The notes: generated by a model from the letters alone, not told the origin. A stretch of DNA of 64,000 nt from an uncultured Clostridia bacterium (GCA_944393415.1 CALYAD010000036.1:1-64000); one strand, 5' to 3'. Numbered from the stretch's first letter, positions 17,701 to 26,260 are shown. Made by a program: numbers and translations.

Positions 17701-17976
17701 GATGTAAAGCTCGAAATTATCGTTTTCCGTATAAGGCTCACCCATTGCGGCAAGTCTTTTTTCCTCTGTTGTGAAATCCGCCTCGCCGTTCTCGGGGTCT
17801 GTATAATACTGATCATAATAATCGGAGAAGTTGAGAGTCTCAACCTCGGTATCTTCCTTCTCCTCCGCCGCAAAAACAGGAAGCAGCGACAGCGAGGACA
17901 GGATTCCGAAAACTGTCAGAAATGCAAGGAAGCCGGATAAAGATCTGTTCAAAAAGCTTTTTATAGTGTTTTTCAT
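14737..17976 (-). CDS. Secreted DUF5696-like protein, 1079 aa
   Basis: It begins with a signal peptide (basic start, hydrophobic core SGFLAFLTVFGILSSLSLLP, cleavage after PVFAA); there is no lipobox cysteine and no C-terminal anchor. The middle contains NSYYNGYTFIPDGSGSITRF and later a TIM-barrel-like stretch (GVYPDFDFAYMQ, FFGMAYHGYVVIAGTP), the pattern I associate with DUF5696 proteins encoded beside Firmicutes sugar ABC transporters. The C-terminal 150 residues are rich in Tyr and acidic residues and predicted helical. The barrel-like segment makes a carbohydrate-active or carbohydrate-binding role plausible, but no catalytic residues can be assigned. It is the fifth gene of the importer operon. 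Confidence 0.7.
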   Translation of the reverse strand: MKNTIKSFLNRSLSGFLAFLTVFGILSSLSLLPVFAAEEKEDTEVETLNFSDYYDQYYTDPENGEADFTTEEKRLAAMGEPYTENDNFELYIDSITGEVAIKDKHTGDILFTNPFDVAEYPIVRDPNSENPEDKIISQTYKRQLLSQVYIYYVENGVSKNYNSFKDAALLEQIKVKRLNGGVRIEYSIGEEESRTLVPRLITKTRFDEMIVAQLEQNLPLESMIDERISAFYELKDPVAVANYPDLLNKMYQDYPITQNGTAVYVFSETAVAREIKLIESWIKQYCPKYTYEELEKDHRETGYTERNIPPANFKMALEYYLTDNGVEVRFPANGLTFDETNYQLTSIEILQYMGAGNSYYNGYTFIPDGSGSITRFEDIESMTTQSGKVYGQDYAYQEIGNQNQQVFRMPVFGVVTSDEVQTGLTLPNWAEARTHSTGYVAIVTEGDALTTITSVHGGRTYCYGSVYCSFNPRPKDSYNLAEAISIASNSEYTVVSKRKYTGSFRINYIMLTDSELVNDPENAEAIAAGAATGRSYYDTSYVGMAKAYREYLEAQGDISRITEADEDIPLYIEVFGLTETDESVLSIPVRVKKALTSFEDLEMMVEELTTATSPITNISFRLTGFTNDGMVPTVPTKVKFESVTGGNSGFRDFLTYASERGIGVYPDFDFAYMQQNGLFDGFVYSKHAVKTIDNRYITKRVYDPVLQSFTTSGKICISTSVYRDFFDKFNKSMTKLLKGQTTTISVGTLGSDLNSDFDEDEPYNREDAKSHTEEMLGQLTSNYGKVMLDSGNAYTLPYASVILNAPLDSSRFLSSSESIPFFGMAYHGYVVIAGTPTNMAGDLQYEMLKIIENGATLYMMLSYQNIELLKEDENLSQYYAISYEIWKESLLSQYDEAGNLISEGIYDRLNNALADVQTSLINDHRFITCNRQLTDDERNDINVDAQHEYDETLLEYQKEYDYYVARLSDYERIVATYGEDAQLYLNLYGLNKTELEEGRDLYESLIAYHEESGLQDIIDRMIREMASNLVIDDGSVVYVEYDNGHYFYLNYNNYVVEIEDNGQTITIGAKDFYDSKANS

Positions 17977-17999
17977 CTTATCATATCACCCTTCCTTAG

Positions 18000-20240
18000 T
18001 TACATTCTGTACGTGATTTCGGTTATAATGTTGCTCACGAGTCCGACCATATCCGAGACAAGTGTCGCGAACAAAATACACAGGAACATTATAAACGCCA
18101 TTCCTACTATCGTTCCGATACATGTACAGACATTCTTCAGTATGGAGTAATCATGTGTTATCATTACTCCGAAGAATATCAGAAGTCCTACCCAAACCCA
18201 CGCGAACGTATTGAGAAGGGTAATAATACCGGATTCCGACGAGGAAAGTATATGTGTGAGAAGTGTGGAAGGTATTATCAGAAGCGGAAGCGGGGACAAT
18301 GCGTAGCCTGTCGCTATAAAGATATCCTTTACGCTGCCTTCTCCGTCAAACAGGGTCGTCAGACACCAGTTTGCCACCACCCACAGTAAGACAGGTATAC
18401 ATACAGCAAGAAGCTGGACGCCTATGTTTGAATAAGTACCTCTCGGATTATACATGTAGGAACGTCCGATGCTCTGATACGTGAATACCAAAACCGCGAG
18501 TCCTATGTAGAACAGCGCGCCACGCAGTGAACCTCGTTTTTCATGCTTAAGATCCCAGAATCCGTCGAACGGATGGAACATAAGGTGGAACGCGAACAAC
18601 AGCTCCTGGACGAATGTTCGTTTACCCGAGGTAACGGCAGTTTTTGCGTTGACCCTTGCAGCAAACTTGAAAAAGAACACCAACGCAAGGCAGACCACGA
18701 CTATTACAATCGGCACTACGATTATGTATCGCGACACCCAGTCCTTTCTGAACATTCTGAATGCCTGCGAATAACCGCTGGTATCATAAGCATAAGAATA
18801 ATACTCCATAGCTCCGTTATAGTCGCCGCTGCGGTAAAGAGCCTTTCCTATTCCTATATACGCAGTATCAAAATTGATATTACGCTGCAGAATAGCCTGA
18901 TAGTCCTCGACCGCCTTATCGTAAAGACGATTGTTGTCATTCTCAAGAGCTCTTATAAGCAGGTCGCCGTACTCGGTTCTCGAATAAACCGTTATAGCGT
19001 CGCTCTCCTTATCAAGGATGATCATATTACTGTCCTGATAAGCGATCGCCTCTATACTCTTAAGGTTTCCGATCTGGTCTCCCTTATCTCCGAACGCGAA
19101 CAGAAGGTTTCCGTTTTTGTCATACGTAAACACTCTCTGGCGCTTTTCGTCTATGATCGACCAGGTTTCGGCAGGACCGATAGCAACATCTATTATTGTA
19201 GAAGCGCCCGTAGGTCCTCCGTCATAAGATGTTGTGCTTACCTGAACCTCTCCTGACGGCGGGAAAAATCCTGTACGGTTCATTATGTCGTCGCCGTTGG
19301 TGTTCAGCTTCTTTACCGGGGCATAAGCCGAATCCGTAGATCTGTCCTCTATCGCCTGCTGCTGCTGACCGGCATCAAGAGAGGATGTTGTAACATATAT
19401 AAATCCTCTTGAGTCTATTGTAATATTATTGTACTCAGTCGAAACACGGCGTCTGCGCTGAGCGCGCTGCTCAGGCGTCTGGAAAATATCCCATATTATA
19501 TCCCAGATGCTCGGCTCCGACACCTTCTGCGCTCCGATAAAGCCTCTGAACTCTCCGTATATATCCATAGCTATAACACCCATCGTAGTGGTGGATGATA
19601 CTACGTATACGCTTGAGCCGTCAGAAGCGACCGCTACCGGAGTATATATATGTCCGGACGGGAAAACATCCGCGCTCGGTTCAGGAAGTATTCTGAAAAA
19701 GCCGGCTTCCGTAAGCGACGGGTCTGTGCGTCCGCCGTCAAGAAGATTCAAAATAACTATTCTCTTATTACCGGTGTCGGCTATGTATATCTTGTCTCCG
19801 TTGACACACATGCCTCCCGGATTATTAAGCGTATCTCTCGCCCCCATTTCGTTTATAAACGAGGTTATCTCATAACGAAAGTTAAAATACCGGTCCAAAA
19901 CTATAATTCTGTTACGCTTTTGAGTAACATCGACAAGCTGTCCCGTTTCCTGGTTATACTGCTTACCTGTAACATCACATATGTAGATATTCCCATATGA
20001 GTCGACCACAAGGTCCGACGGGTTATCTATCGAATATCCGGTAGCCGCGATGATTCCGGTATTTATGGAATCATAAACCTTTTGGGGAGTATAAGCATCG
20101 GGGGACGACAGCCGCGTACCGTCTATGGAATACGTATACGTCGAATACGCTGCCGCATATGTCGGAAGAATAGTTATCATCAAAGTGATCAGGCACATCG
20201 CTATACCAAATGTGACCTTTAATTTTCTTTTGATCATCAT
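18000..20240 (-). CDS. NHL-repeat/TPR/Yip1 membrane protein, 746 aa
   Basis: It has a signal peptide (residues 1-30, cleavage near TYAAA), then an extracytoplasmic NHL-type beta-propeller at about 60-430, recognisable from repeats such as NPSDLVVDSYGNIYICD and NPGGMCVNGDKIYIADTGNKR. A TPR-like pair follows (DTAYIGIGKALYRSGDYNGAMEYYS, about 455-490), then one membrane helix (IIVVPIVIVVVCLALVFFF) and a Yip1 domain with about five helices (FHPFDGFWDLKHEKRG onward). The ATG follows AGGAGG. It is the only operon product besides the permeases that is clearly anchored in the membrane, so it may hold or position the soluble partners. Its specific role is unknown. Confidence 0.75.
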   Translation of the reverse strand: MMIKRKLKVTFGIAMCLITLMITILPTYAAAYSTYTYSIDGTRLSSPDAYTPQKVYDSINTGIIAATGYSIDNPSDLVVDSYGNIYICDVTGKQYNQETGQLVDVTQKRNRIIVLDRYFNFRYEITSFINEMGARDTLNNPGGMCVNGDKIYIADTGNKRIVILNLLDGGRTDPSLTEAGFFRILPEPSADVFPSGHIYTPVAVASDGSSVYVVSSTTTMGVIAMDIYGEFRGFIGAQKVSEPSIWDIIWDIFQTPEQRAQRRRRVSTEYNNITIDSRGFIYVTTSSLDAGQQQQAIEDRSTDSAYAPVKKLNTNGDDIMNRTGFFPPSGEVQVSTTSYDGGPTGASTIIDVAIGPAETWSIIDEKRQRVFTYDKNGNLLFAFGDKGDQIGNLKSIEAIAYQDSNMIILDKESDAITVYSRTEYGDLLIRALENDNNRLYDKAVEDYQAILQRNINFDTAYIGIGKALYRSGDYNGAMEYYSYAYDTSGYSQAFRMFRKDWVSRYIIVVPIVIVVVCLALVFFFKFAARVNAKTAVTSGKRTFVQELLFAFHLMFHPFDGFWDLKHEKRGSLRGALFYIGLAVLVFTYQSIGRSYMYNPRGTYSNIGVQLLAVCIPVLLWVVANWCLTTLFDGEGSVKDIFIATGYALSPLPLLIIPSTLLTHILSSSESGIITLLNTFAWVWVGLLIFFGVMITHDYSILKNVCTCIGTIVGMAFIMFLCILFATLVSDMVGLVSNIITEITYRM

Positions 20241-20250
20241 TCTATCCTCC

Positions 20251-21120
20251 TTAATCCTTCATTCCCGAAGATCCGTACGTCTCGATGATCTTACTCTGCG
20301 ATATGACGAACACCGTTATCGGAACGGACATCATCAGGACTGTCGCCGCGGCGCCGGCTCCCTGGGTTCCGCTCGCCGAAATTATAGAGTTGATAGCATC
20401 ATCAAAGGTCTTCAGGTTATCGCTGTAAACATAATTTGACGCACCGGCACCCCATACCTGCTGGAAAACGGTTATCATCAGTGTCAGCCACGCCGGTTTA
20501 ACAAGCGGCATGACTATGGTAAGGTATATTCTGAACTCGGAGCATCCGTCAATACGCGCAGCCTCAATCATGTCGTCGGCGATATTTGCGTCTATAAAGT
20601 TCTTCATCAGGTAAAGACCGAGTGTGGACGCCCATACCGGAACGATAGAAATAGTGTACGTATTCAGCCAGTTGAGTCCAACGAAAATAATAAAATGCGC
20701 TATACCTGTAACTGTAGACGAAATCATCAGCGAGTATACTATCAGCTGGAACACCGTGTTGGCGCCCGGGAATCTGACCTTTGAAATTGAATACGCCGCA
20801 AGAGATCCGATCACAAGGCATCCTATCGTGGCTCCGAGCGAGATAAATATTGTGTTGAATATGTATCTCGAGATCGGAACCCAAGTAGAGGTCATAGAGG
20901 CAAACAGGTCAATAAAGTTCTGAAACGTCGGCTTGATAATATAAAAGTTAGGCGGCGTCAGGAACATTTCACCTATTGGCTTAAACGCTGTGATTATAAG
21001 GTAATAGACCGGAAGGAACATAAAGCAACCGAAAATGATAAGCGCGATCGTAATCGCAGTATCTCCGCCGACGCTTCGGTTTAGAACGACGGCGTGTTTC
21101 TTTGTTCTCAGTCTTTTCAT
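20251..21120 (-). CDS. Sugar ABC transporter permease, MalG-like (first pair)
   Basis: A CUT1 permease of 289 residues with six predicted helices. The EAA loop, IEAARIDGCSEFRIYLTIVMP, is at about residue 190. FLPVYYLIITAFKP near the N-terminus is the typical MalG-like start. It begins 2 bp after the stop of the MalF-like partner, so the two are translationally coupled. The length is standard, unlike the enlarged second pair encoded downstream. Confidence 0.9.
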   Translation of the reverse strand: MKRLRTKKHAVVLNRSVGGDTAITIALIIFGCFMFLPVYYLIITAFKPIGEMFLTPPNFYIIKPTFQNFIDLFASMTSTWVPISRYIFNTIFISLGATIGCLVIGSLAAYSISKVRFPGANTVFQLIVYSLMISSTVTGIAHFIIFVGLNWLNTYTISIVPVWASTLGLYLMKNFIDANIADDMIEAARIDGCSEFRIYLTIVMPLVKPAWLTLMITVFQQVWGAGASNYVYSDNLKTFDDAINSIISASGTQGAGAAATVLMMSVPITVFVISQSKIIETYGSSGMKD

Positions 21121-21122
21121 AG

Positions 21123-22094
21123 TTACTTACCTACCTTAGACAGCGCATTCTTTATCAGTATGTTCGATCCGAACATAAGCACGAACAGAACTATCGATAT
21201 ACATGAAGCGTAGCCTACCTCAAAACGTGTGTTCATGTAGTCCGCCATATGGTGCTGGAGCGTCCACGCGACATAGTCCGTGGAGGGGTTTCCGCAGAGA
21301 GCGTCAACTATGCCTCCGAAGCCGAAAGCCGCTGTTATGGAAAGCACGGCGCCGAACATAAGTATGTTCTTCATCTGGGGAAGCGTTATATACCAAAGCT
21401 CCTGCCAGCGGTTCTTTATGCCGTCAACGGCGCCCGCCTCATAAAGTTCTTTTCTTACTCCCTGAAGACCCGCTATAAACGACAGAAACGCCGTACCGAG
21501 CGAGGTCCAAATCGAGACTATAATACAGATAGGCATAATGTAATCGACATGCTGAAGGAAGACTGTCGGCTGAGAGGCGATACCCAGCTTCATAAGCCAG
21601 CCGTTTGCCAGACCGTATATATCTCCCTGGAAAATAAGCTTCCAGACCAGGTACGCCGAGCTCGAGATCGAGGGACCGTAAAATATAAGCGTGACCACTG
21701 ACCTTATCTTCGGAGAAAGCTCGTTAATGAACCACGCCAGAAGGAAGGAAAGTATATAGGACAACGGTCCCGTGGTAAGCGCGAATATAAGTGTGTTCTG
21801 GAAAGCTGTCAGGAAAAGATCGTCCTCAAGGAAAAGACGTATATAGTTATCCATTAAACAGAATTCCGGCCACTCAAGCATATTAAAGTGGGTAAAACTC
21901 AGTAAAAACGACAACACTACCGGAAGTATAGTAAACGCCGCGAACATCAGAAGGAAAGGCGCCACCATTACATATCCCGGCCACTTGCGCTTCATCTCAC
22001 GTTTAGTATACTGCCATCTGCTGATAGTTTTATTGGAGCCAGACTCCGGCTCGGTCGTCTGAGTATCCTGTATTGCTGCTGTGTTATCAGACAT
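21123..22094 (-). CDS. Sugar ABC transporter permease, MalF-like (first pair)
   Basis: This 323-residue permease has an N-terminal polar tail of about 35 residues, six helices (first: VMVAPFLLMFAAFTILPVVL) and the EAA motif YEAGAVDGIKNRWQELWYITLP at about residue 230. I preferred the ATG at 22094 over the in-frame GTG at 22100, because AGGAG lies 9 nt upstream of the ATG. It follows the binding-protein gene after a 128-bp spacer containing a 13-bp hairpin. Confidence 0.9.
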   Translation of the reverse strand: MSDNTAAIQDTQTTEPESGSNKTISRWQYTKREMKRKWPGYVMVAPFLLMFAAFTILPVVLSFLLSFTHFNMLEWPEFCLMDNYIRLFLEDDLFLTAFQNTLIFALTTGPLSYILSFLLAWFINELSPKIRSVVTLIFYGPSISSSAYLVWKLIFQGDIYGLANGWLMKLGIASQPTVFLQHVDYIMPICIIVSIWTSLGTAFLSFIAGLQGVRKELYEAGAVDGIKNRWQELWYITLPQMKNILMFGAVLSITAAFGFGGIVDALCGNPSTDYVAWTLQHHMADYMNTRFEVGYASCISIVLFVLMFGSNILIKNALSKVGK

Positions 22095-22143
22095 ATCCAC
22101 TATCTCCTATTCTTTTAAATTAATACCGAAATTGCCTTTCCGC

Positions 22144-22172
22144 CGCCCGACGCCGTTACACGGCGCCGGGCG
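22144..22172 (-). other. Strong hairpin between binding protein and permease genes
   Basis: CGCCCGACGCCGT (22144-22156) pairs over 13 bp (one G-T) with 22160-22172, with a 3-nt loop. No T-run follows, so it is more likely an mRNA-stabilising or processing structure that raises the level of the upstream binding protein relative to the permeases. Confidence 0.55.
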
Positions 22173-22222
22173 ATGGGGAGGCTCCTGCGGCAAATGTTTT
22201 GTCGGAAAGCTATATCCGTCTT

Positions 22223-25200
22223 TTACTCTTCAGCGTTCTCCGAAGCGTTATCGTTTCGGTTGTAGTAATCGATGAAGGGAAGGTGATACTCCTCACGCTT
22301 ACGGGAAAGCTCCCTGTCAATGTCGACAACATAATTAAGCAGAGAATCGACCGCATTCGCGTTTGAATTATATACCGCAAGGAAAGCAAAGTTTACATAA
22401 CGGCTGATGTTGTAATCGCCGGGGTTATACGGGATACCCTTCAGATAAGGTATCTGCTCAATCATCGCGTCCTTTTCGTCGGCGGTCCACGCCTGATTCA
22501 GAAGCGCGTTGAGGTTTGCAGTGTTGTATTTTACCGTGGTGTTGGAGGACGCGGCAAGCTGCTGTCTGGCAAGTCTAGACTGAGCCTCATCTCCCGCGTA
22601 CCATTTCATGTATTCCCACACGTGCTGGGGGTTGTCGCTTCCTCTCGGAATAACGATACCGCTGACATTGAGTATAGAGGAACGGTCCACCGAAGCAACA
22701 TTTCCGTTTTCGTCATATGTGGCGTAACCGATAAGAGATTCCATTGTCCACAGTCCACGAAGCTCGTAATAGCCCATAAACGTATTATATGTATTCCAGT
22801 TCGCGACGACTATCGGTATCTCTCCGGTACGGAAACGCGTAAGGTCGTAGTTTATCGGAAGCGAGTAGCTTGTAAACAGATCGCAGAGAACGTCAAACGC
22901 TTCGCGCGCGGTGACAGACTGATTGAAGGACTGGTAGTCATTGGCGTACATTTCCTCGCCCATTTGGTAAAGTATCATCTGATATCCGGCGAGCGAGGTC
23001 TGCATTCCCATCGTCATACCTTTACCGCTGAGCTCCTGGAGCACATCGTACAGCTCCTGCCAGGTTCTCGGAGGCTTGATATTCTCTCTGGCAAAAATAT
23101 CCACACGGTAGAACACCATCTCAAAGTCCATGGTAGTCGGGAGGAGATAGGTTTTTCCGTCCAGCGAAACGGATTCAAGCGCCGCGTTCGAGAACTGGAC
23201 GTCAAATCTTCCGGTGCTTTCATCGTACGTCGGTATTACGAACTCGCCGTCCTCTCCTCTCGGACAGAGCGCGTCAAAGCCCTCGTAAATCTCGTCTCCG
23301 ACGTTTTTGCCGTCAGGTATCAGTCCCGCGTCGGCGTCCTCCTGGGTATAGTTCGCGCTCAGCTCTTCAACAGCGTTCCGCAGTCCCCAGTTGACCGCGG
23401 TGCCCGCCGCCATCAGCGAAACGTCCGGACCGACGCCCGCAAGTATCGATTCCTGCAGTCCCTGAGCGACGTATCTGATATTAACCGCTATATTATGCAC
23501 CGGGGTAAAGTCGGAGTCTATCATTGTACGGAGAATAAGCGCGTCCTCACGGCTGGTCGTGTTCCACATGAGGATTGTACCCTCGTACTCTCTTTCCTCG
23601 TTATCCGACTTAAAGCCTATTACATTGTAATCCTTGAAAAAGCTCGCAAAGAAGGCTCTTGCCTCGTATCCGATAGCATAGAAGAAGTTAGCTCTCGCCT
23701 TCGGAACCTCTTTTTCCGGCGACTGTATAAGCAGATAATCAAGCTTCAGCGGCTGCGAAAGAGAAGTGTAAAGCCAGTTAGTCAGAGAAGTAAGGTAGTT
23801 TTTAAATGAAAGGAAGTTCGGAGCTATTTCATATTCATCTCTTGCCATTCTCTCGACAAGGTCACGCACCGTATCAAGAGTGGAGATATGCTGACCGGTA
23901 GCTCCGGTGATCTCTACAAGCGAGTTATATATGTCATCGAGCTCCAGCGCGCAGGAAGCCAGATCCGCCATGACATCAGGTATAAGTCTTGAAAAGCCGT
24001 AATCACGGTACGCGTCCGGTACAACGCCTGTTATGGTAAGTATCTTCTGGTACGCGTCGTTAAGTATCGATATTATGTTGTTGACCCGGTAGATATATTC
24101 ACTCATATCTCCGAGCACGACCTCCAGCTCTATGGTATTCCAGCCCTCCTCAAGGAAGAACAGGTAGTCCACATGCTCGCCGGTCTCAGGATCGATACCG
24201 CCGAGCAGCTCGTTCTGGAAGGAGGTATCATAATTGAACCTTAAATAGCTCGCTTCTCTGAAGGGAATTTCCCCATTTATACGTATTCTTCGGGAAACAA
24301 ACATACCCGCCATCGTATTCTGTCGGAAGCGCGCCATGATATTGTACAGTCCGGCCTCTTTTACATAGACCCTGTACTGCATGTACTGTCCCACAACATT
24401 CGAGTTAGATATATTGTAAAGAAGATCGGAAGGATGTGAGGGAGAGTTGATGCTTGATGTACGGTCCGTACCCGGGAAAAGCACCTGGTCGGATACCAGC
24501 GTGGGGCTTTCCGCCTCTACGATATATACGTCGTCACCGCTGTATACATCGTAGGCGGCGAGGTTTCTGTTGAGATAATATGAGTAAGAGTTTTCACCGG
24601 TATAACCGTATATGGTTATACTGGATATGACCAAAGGCTCTCTTGTAGCCTCCAGTGTAAAGTAGTGTTCTCCTTCCTCGAGATAGAACTGGAACGGCTC
24701 CACTGTATAACCGAGCCAGTCACGGAGGAAGTATGTACGCCACTTCGGAGCCTCTACACGGTCCGGACGGATATCGTTATCCTGGATATCCTTGTCCCAG
24801 ACAAAGTTGCCCGAGCCGCCGAGGGTCTCCTCAGCGATCAGCCATTGATTGTAGGCCTCCTCGTATGCGCTGTCACTGTCATAATCGGAACGCTTCGGCT
24901 CGCCTTCCCTGAAAAGCTCTGACACGCCGTCGGTTCCCACATACTCCCAGCTTCTGGGGATGTAAAGGTAACGGCATTCGTTGAAGGGAAGCTGCCCGTC
25001 GATGTAAAACATACGCTCGATCGTGGTCTTGCTGCTCACGACCTCGGCGACACCGTCCTTATCGGCGTCAAAGTTCACCACCGGATAACACAGCAGGTCT
25101 ATAGCGTACATGCCTGTCTCCGGGACCGTGATCCTGAACGTCGTTTTTCCGGTACTGGGCATATAGAGACCCGTGATCTCAACTCCGTTCTCGTCTACCG

Positions 25201-25549
25201 CCGTAAAGCTTGTGTCATAATCGGATGTCGTCAGCACTTCTCCGGTCACGCTGTCGATCTCTCCGCGCGGAACAAGCACCGCCGGATCAATAGCGCTGAA
25301 CGTTACTTCAGAGCTTGCCGGATTCTCCATAGTGTACCTGCTGGTATACACGTCATATGATACTCCCTGTGTGAGCTCATATATTTCCTCGAGCGTACGA
25401 CCGCCGTATGTATCCTCCGTTGTACCGCTGTCCGTTGACGAACCGGCGGAATCGTCGGCGTACACCGCGGGAGCAAGCGGAACAAGCCCCACGAGGGTCG
25501 CGACCAACAGAAACATAGCGACAATCCTGTGTTTTTGCCAATGCTTCAT
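22223..25549 (-). CDS. Giant extracellular solute-binding protein, 1108 aa
   Basis: This is the first gene of the importer operon. A signal peptide (VAMFLLVATLVGLVPLAPAVYA) is followed by Asp-Asp; there is no lipobox Cys, which is unusual for a Gram-positive binding protein. Residues about 60-340 and 345-480 look like two beta-sandwich, carbohydrate-binding-like modules (repeated FYIDGQLPFNECRYLYIPR versus RIRINGEIPFREASYLRF). A helical linker follows, and residues about 660-1070 form a family 1-type binding fold (ILAGVGPDVSLMAAG, YLLPTTMDFEMVFYRVDIF, IPIVVANWNTYNTF, VIPRGSDNPQHVWEYMKWYAGDEAQSRLA), similar in layout to YtcQ/LplA-type proteins. The normal fold is about 450 residues, so over half the protein is extra. 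The start follows AGGAGG. Confidence 0.85.
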   Translation of the reverse strand: MKHWQKHRIVAMFLLVATLVGLVPLAPAVYADDSAGSSTDSGTTEDTYGGRTLEEIYELTQGVSYDVYTSRYTMENPASSEVTFSAIDPAVLVPRGEIDSVTGEVLTTSDYDTSFTAVDENGVEITGLYMPSTGKTTFRITVPETGMYAIDLLCYPVVNFDADKDGVAEVVSSKTTIERMFYIDGQLPFNECRYLYIPRSWEYVGTDGVSELFREGEPKRSDYDSDSAYEEAYNQWLIAEETLGGSGNFVWDKDIQDNDIRPDRVEAPKWRTYFLRDWLGYTVEPFQFYLEEGEHYFTLEATREPLVISSITIYGYTGENSYSYYLNRNLAAYDVYSGDDVYIVEAESPTLVSDQVLFPGTDRTSSINSPSHPSDLLYNISNSNVVGQYMQYRVYVKEAGLYNIMARFRQNTMAGMFVSRRIRINGEIPFREASYLRFNYDTSFQNELLGGIDPETGEHVDYLFFLEEGWNTIELEVVLGDMSEYIYRVNNIISILNDAYQKILTITGVVPDAYRDYGFSRLIPDVMADLASCALELDDIYNSLVEITGATGQHISTLDTVRDLVERMARDEYEIAPNFLSFKNYLTSLTNWLYTSLSQPLKLDYLLIQSPEKEVPKARANFFYAIGYEARAFFASFFKDYNVIGFKSDNEEREYEGTILMWNTTSREDALILRTMIDSDFTPVHNIAVNIRYVAQGLQESILAGVGPDVSLMAAGTAVNWGLRNAVEELSANYTQEDADAGLIPDGKNVGDEIYEGFDALCPRGEDGEFVIPTYDESTGRFDVQFSNAALESVSLDGKTYLLPTTMDFEMVFYRVDIFARENIKPPRTWQELYDVLQELSGKGMTMGMQTSLAGYQMILYQMGEEMYANDYQSFNQSVTAREAFDVLCDLFTSYSLPINYDLTRFRTGEIPIVVANWNTYNTFMGYYELRGLWTMESLIGYATYDENGNVASVDRSSILNVSGIVIPRGSDNPQHVWEYMKWYAGDEAQSRLARQQLAASSNTTVKYNTANLNALLNQAWTADEKDAMIEQIPYLKGIPYNPGDYNISRYVNFAFLAVYNSNANAVDSLLNYVVDIDRELSRKREEYHLPFIDYYNRNDNASENAEE

Positions 25550-25746
25550 TTAGGAATCCTCCTGCTAAAATGTGGATTTTATTGTTTTCCGCGCTCCTGC
25601 ACAGCGCGGTGGGATATGGCTACTATTCGCTCCTCTGAGCCGGTGTGCCTGGACCGCTTCCCAAAACAAGCGGATCTCGTCTCGCCACGGGCTTTTACAA
25701 GCCGGCGGACGTGTTCTCCGCAAAGTATCAGAAGTTTTCTTTGTAC
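25550..25746 (-). promoter_or_regulatory. Long structured 5' leader of the importer operon
   Basis: About 195 nt lie between the expected transcription start (near 25746) and the ATG. The RNA contains at least four strong local hairpins: GCGGA...TCCGC, GGCTTGTAAAAGCC, CCGCTTGTTTTGGGAAGCGG and CCGCGCTGTGCAGGAGCGCGG, the last ending about 45 nt before the SD. I could not match it to a known riboswitch or T-box (no B12, FMN, SAM, T-box or c-di-GMP signature seen). Confidence 0.45.
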
Positions 25747-25752
25747 CTTAGA

Positions 25753-25781
25753 ATTATATCATATCTATTACAAATTGTCAA
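25753..25781 (-). promoter_or_regulatory. Consensus SigA promoter of the importer operon
   Basis: A perfect TTGACA (25776-25781) and a perfect TATAAT (25753-25758) with a 17-bp spacer on the minus strand. This is the only clear promoter for the seven-gene operon. Confidence 0.88.
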
Positions 25782-26177
25782 GCAAATTTTAATCTTCGAA
25801 AAGCCTCGTTTTCTTTTTTTCCTCGTTGTTATCCGCCGTATTTTCTTCCGTTGCCTGTTTTTTATTTTTAAGTGTTTATGTATTATTTAACAAAAATTTG
25901 TAGATATTATACACTTCCGACGACTATATTTTACACTTTTTTAACAGATTGCAAAACGCCGGCATTCATAATTTAGCAGAATAGCACTACGGCGTTTTTG
26001 GTTTGTTGTACCAACAACAAGGGATCATAATTGTACATATTGCACAAATTTTGCCGTGAAAATTCTACTTTTGCGCAATTTGCACAAAAGCTCGTTAATT
26101 CATAATAATTTTACAGTTTTATAGAATATTTATTTACAATAAAAGCGATGACAAATGAATAAGATTATTGTTTACGT
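25782..26177. other. AT-rich non-coding region upstream of the importer promoter
   Basis: No credible gene. It holds a 9-bp dyad AAAACGCCG/CGGCGTTTT (25953-25998, with a T-run on the plus strand), a compact palindrome TTGTTG-TAC-CAACAA (26003-26017) that looks like a regulator site, and two direct copies of TTGCACAAA (26049-26100). These are 170-340 bp from the importer promoter. Confidence 0.4.
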
Positions 26178-26220
26178 CAAAAAGTCCGCATATAGAAACC
26201 GTTTCCATAATGCGGGCTTT
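26178..26220 (-). terminator. Terminator of the Gfo/Idh gene
   Basis: On the minus strand AAAGCCCGCATTATGGAAA pairs, with small bulges, with TTTCTATATGCGGACTTT around a CGG loop and ends in a T-run. It is about 40 bp beyond the oxidoreductase stop codon. Confidence 0.75.
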
Positions 26221-26260
26221 ATCAGACATCCGAATAATTGCATCGCTATCGCGATGTTTT

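Noticed and set aside
22623-23809. 395-codon plus-strand frame antisense to the solute-binding protein
   Set aside because: No SD, no recognisable domain, and it lies wholly inside a well-supported gene on the other strand.
26236-26258. CATCGC-TATC-GCGATG stem with T-run as a plus-strand terminator
   Set aside because: No plus-strand gene precedes it; it lies in the 3' region of the minus-strand oxidoreductase and may be incidental.
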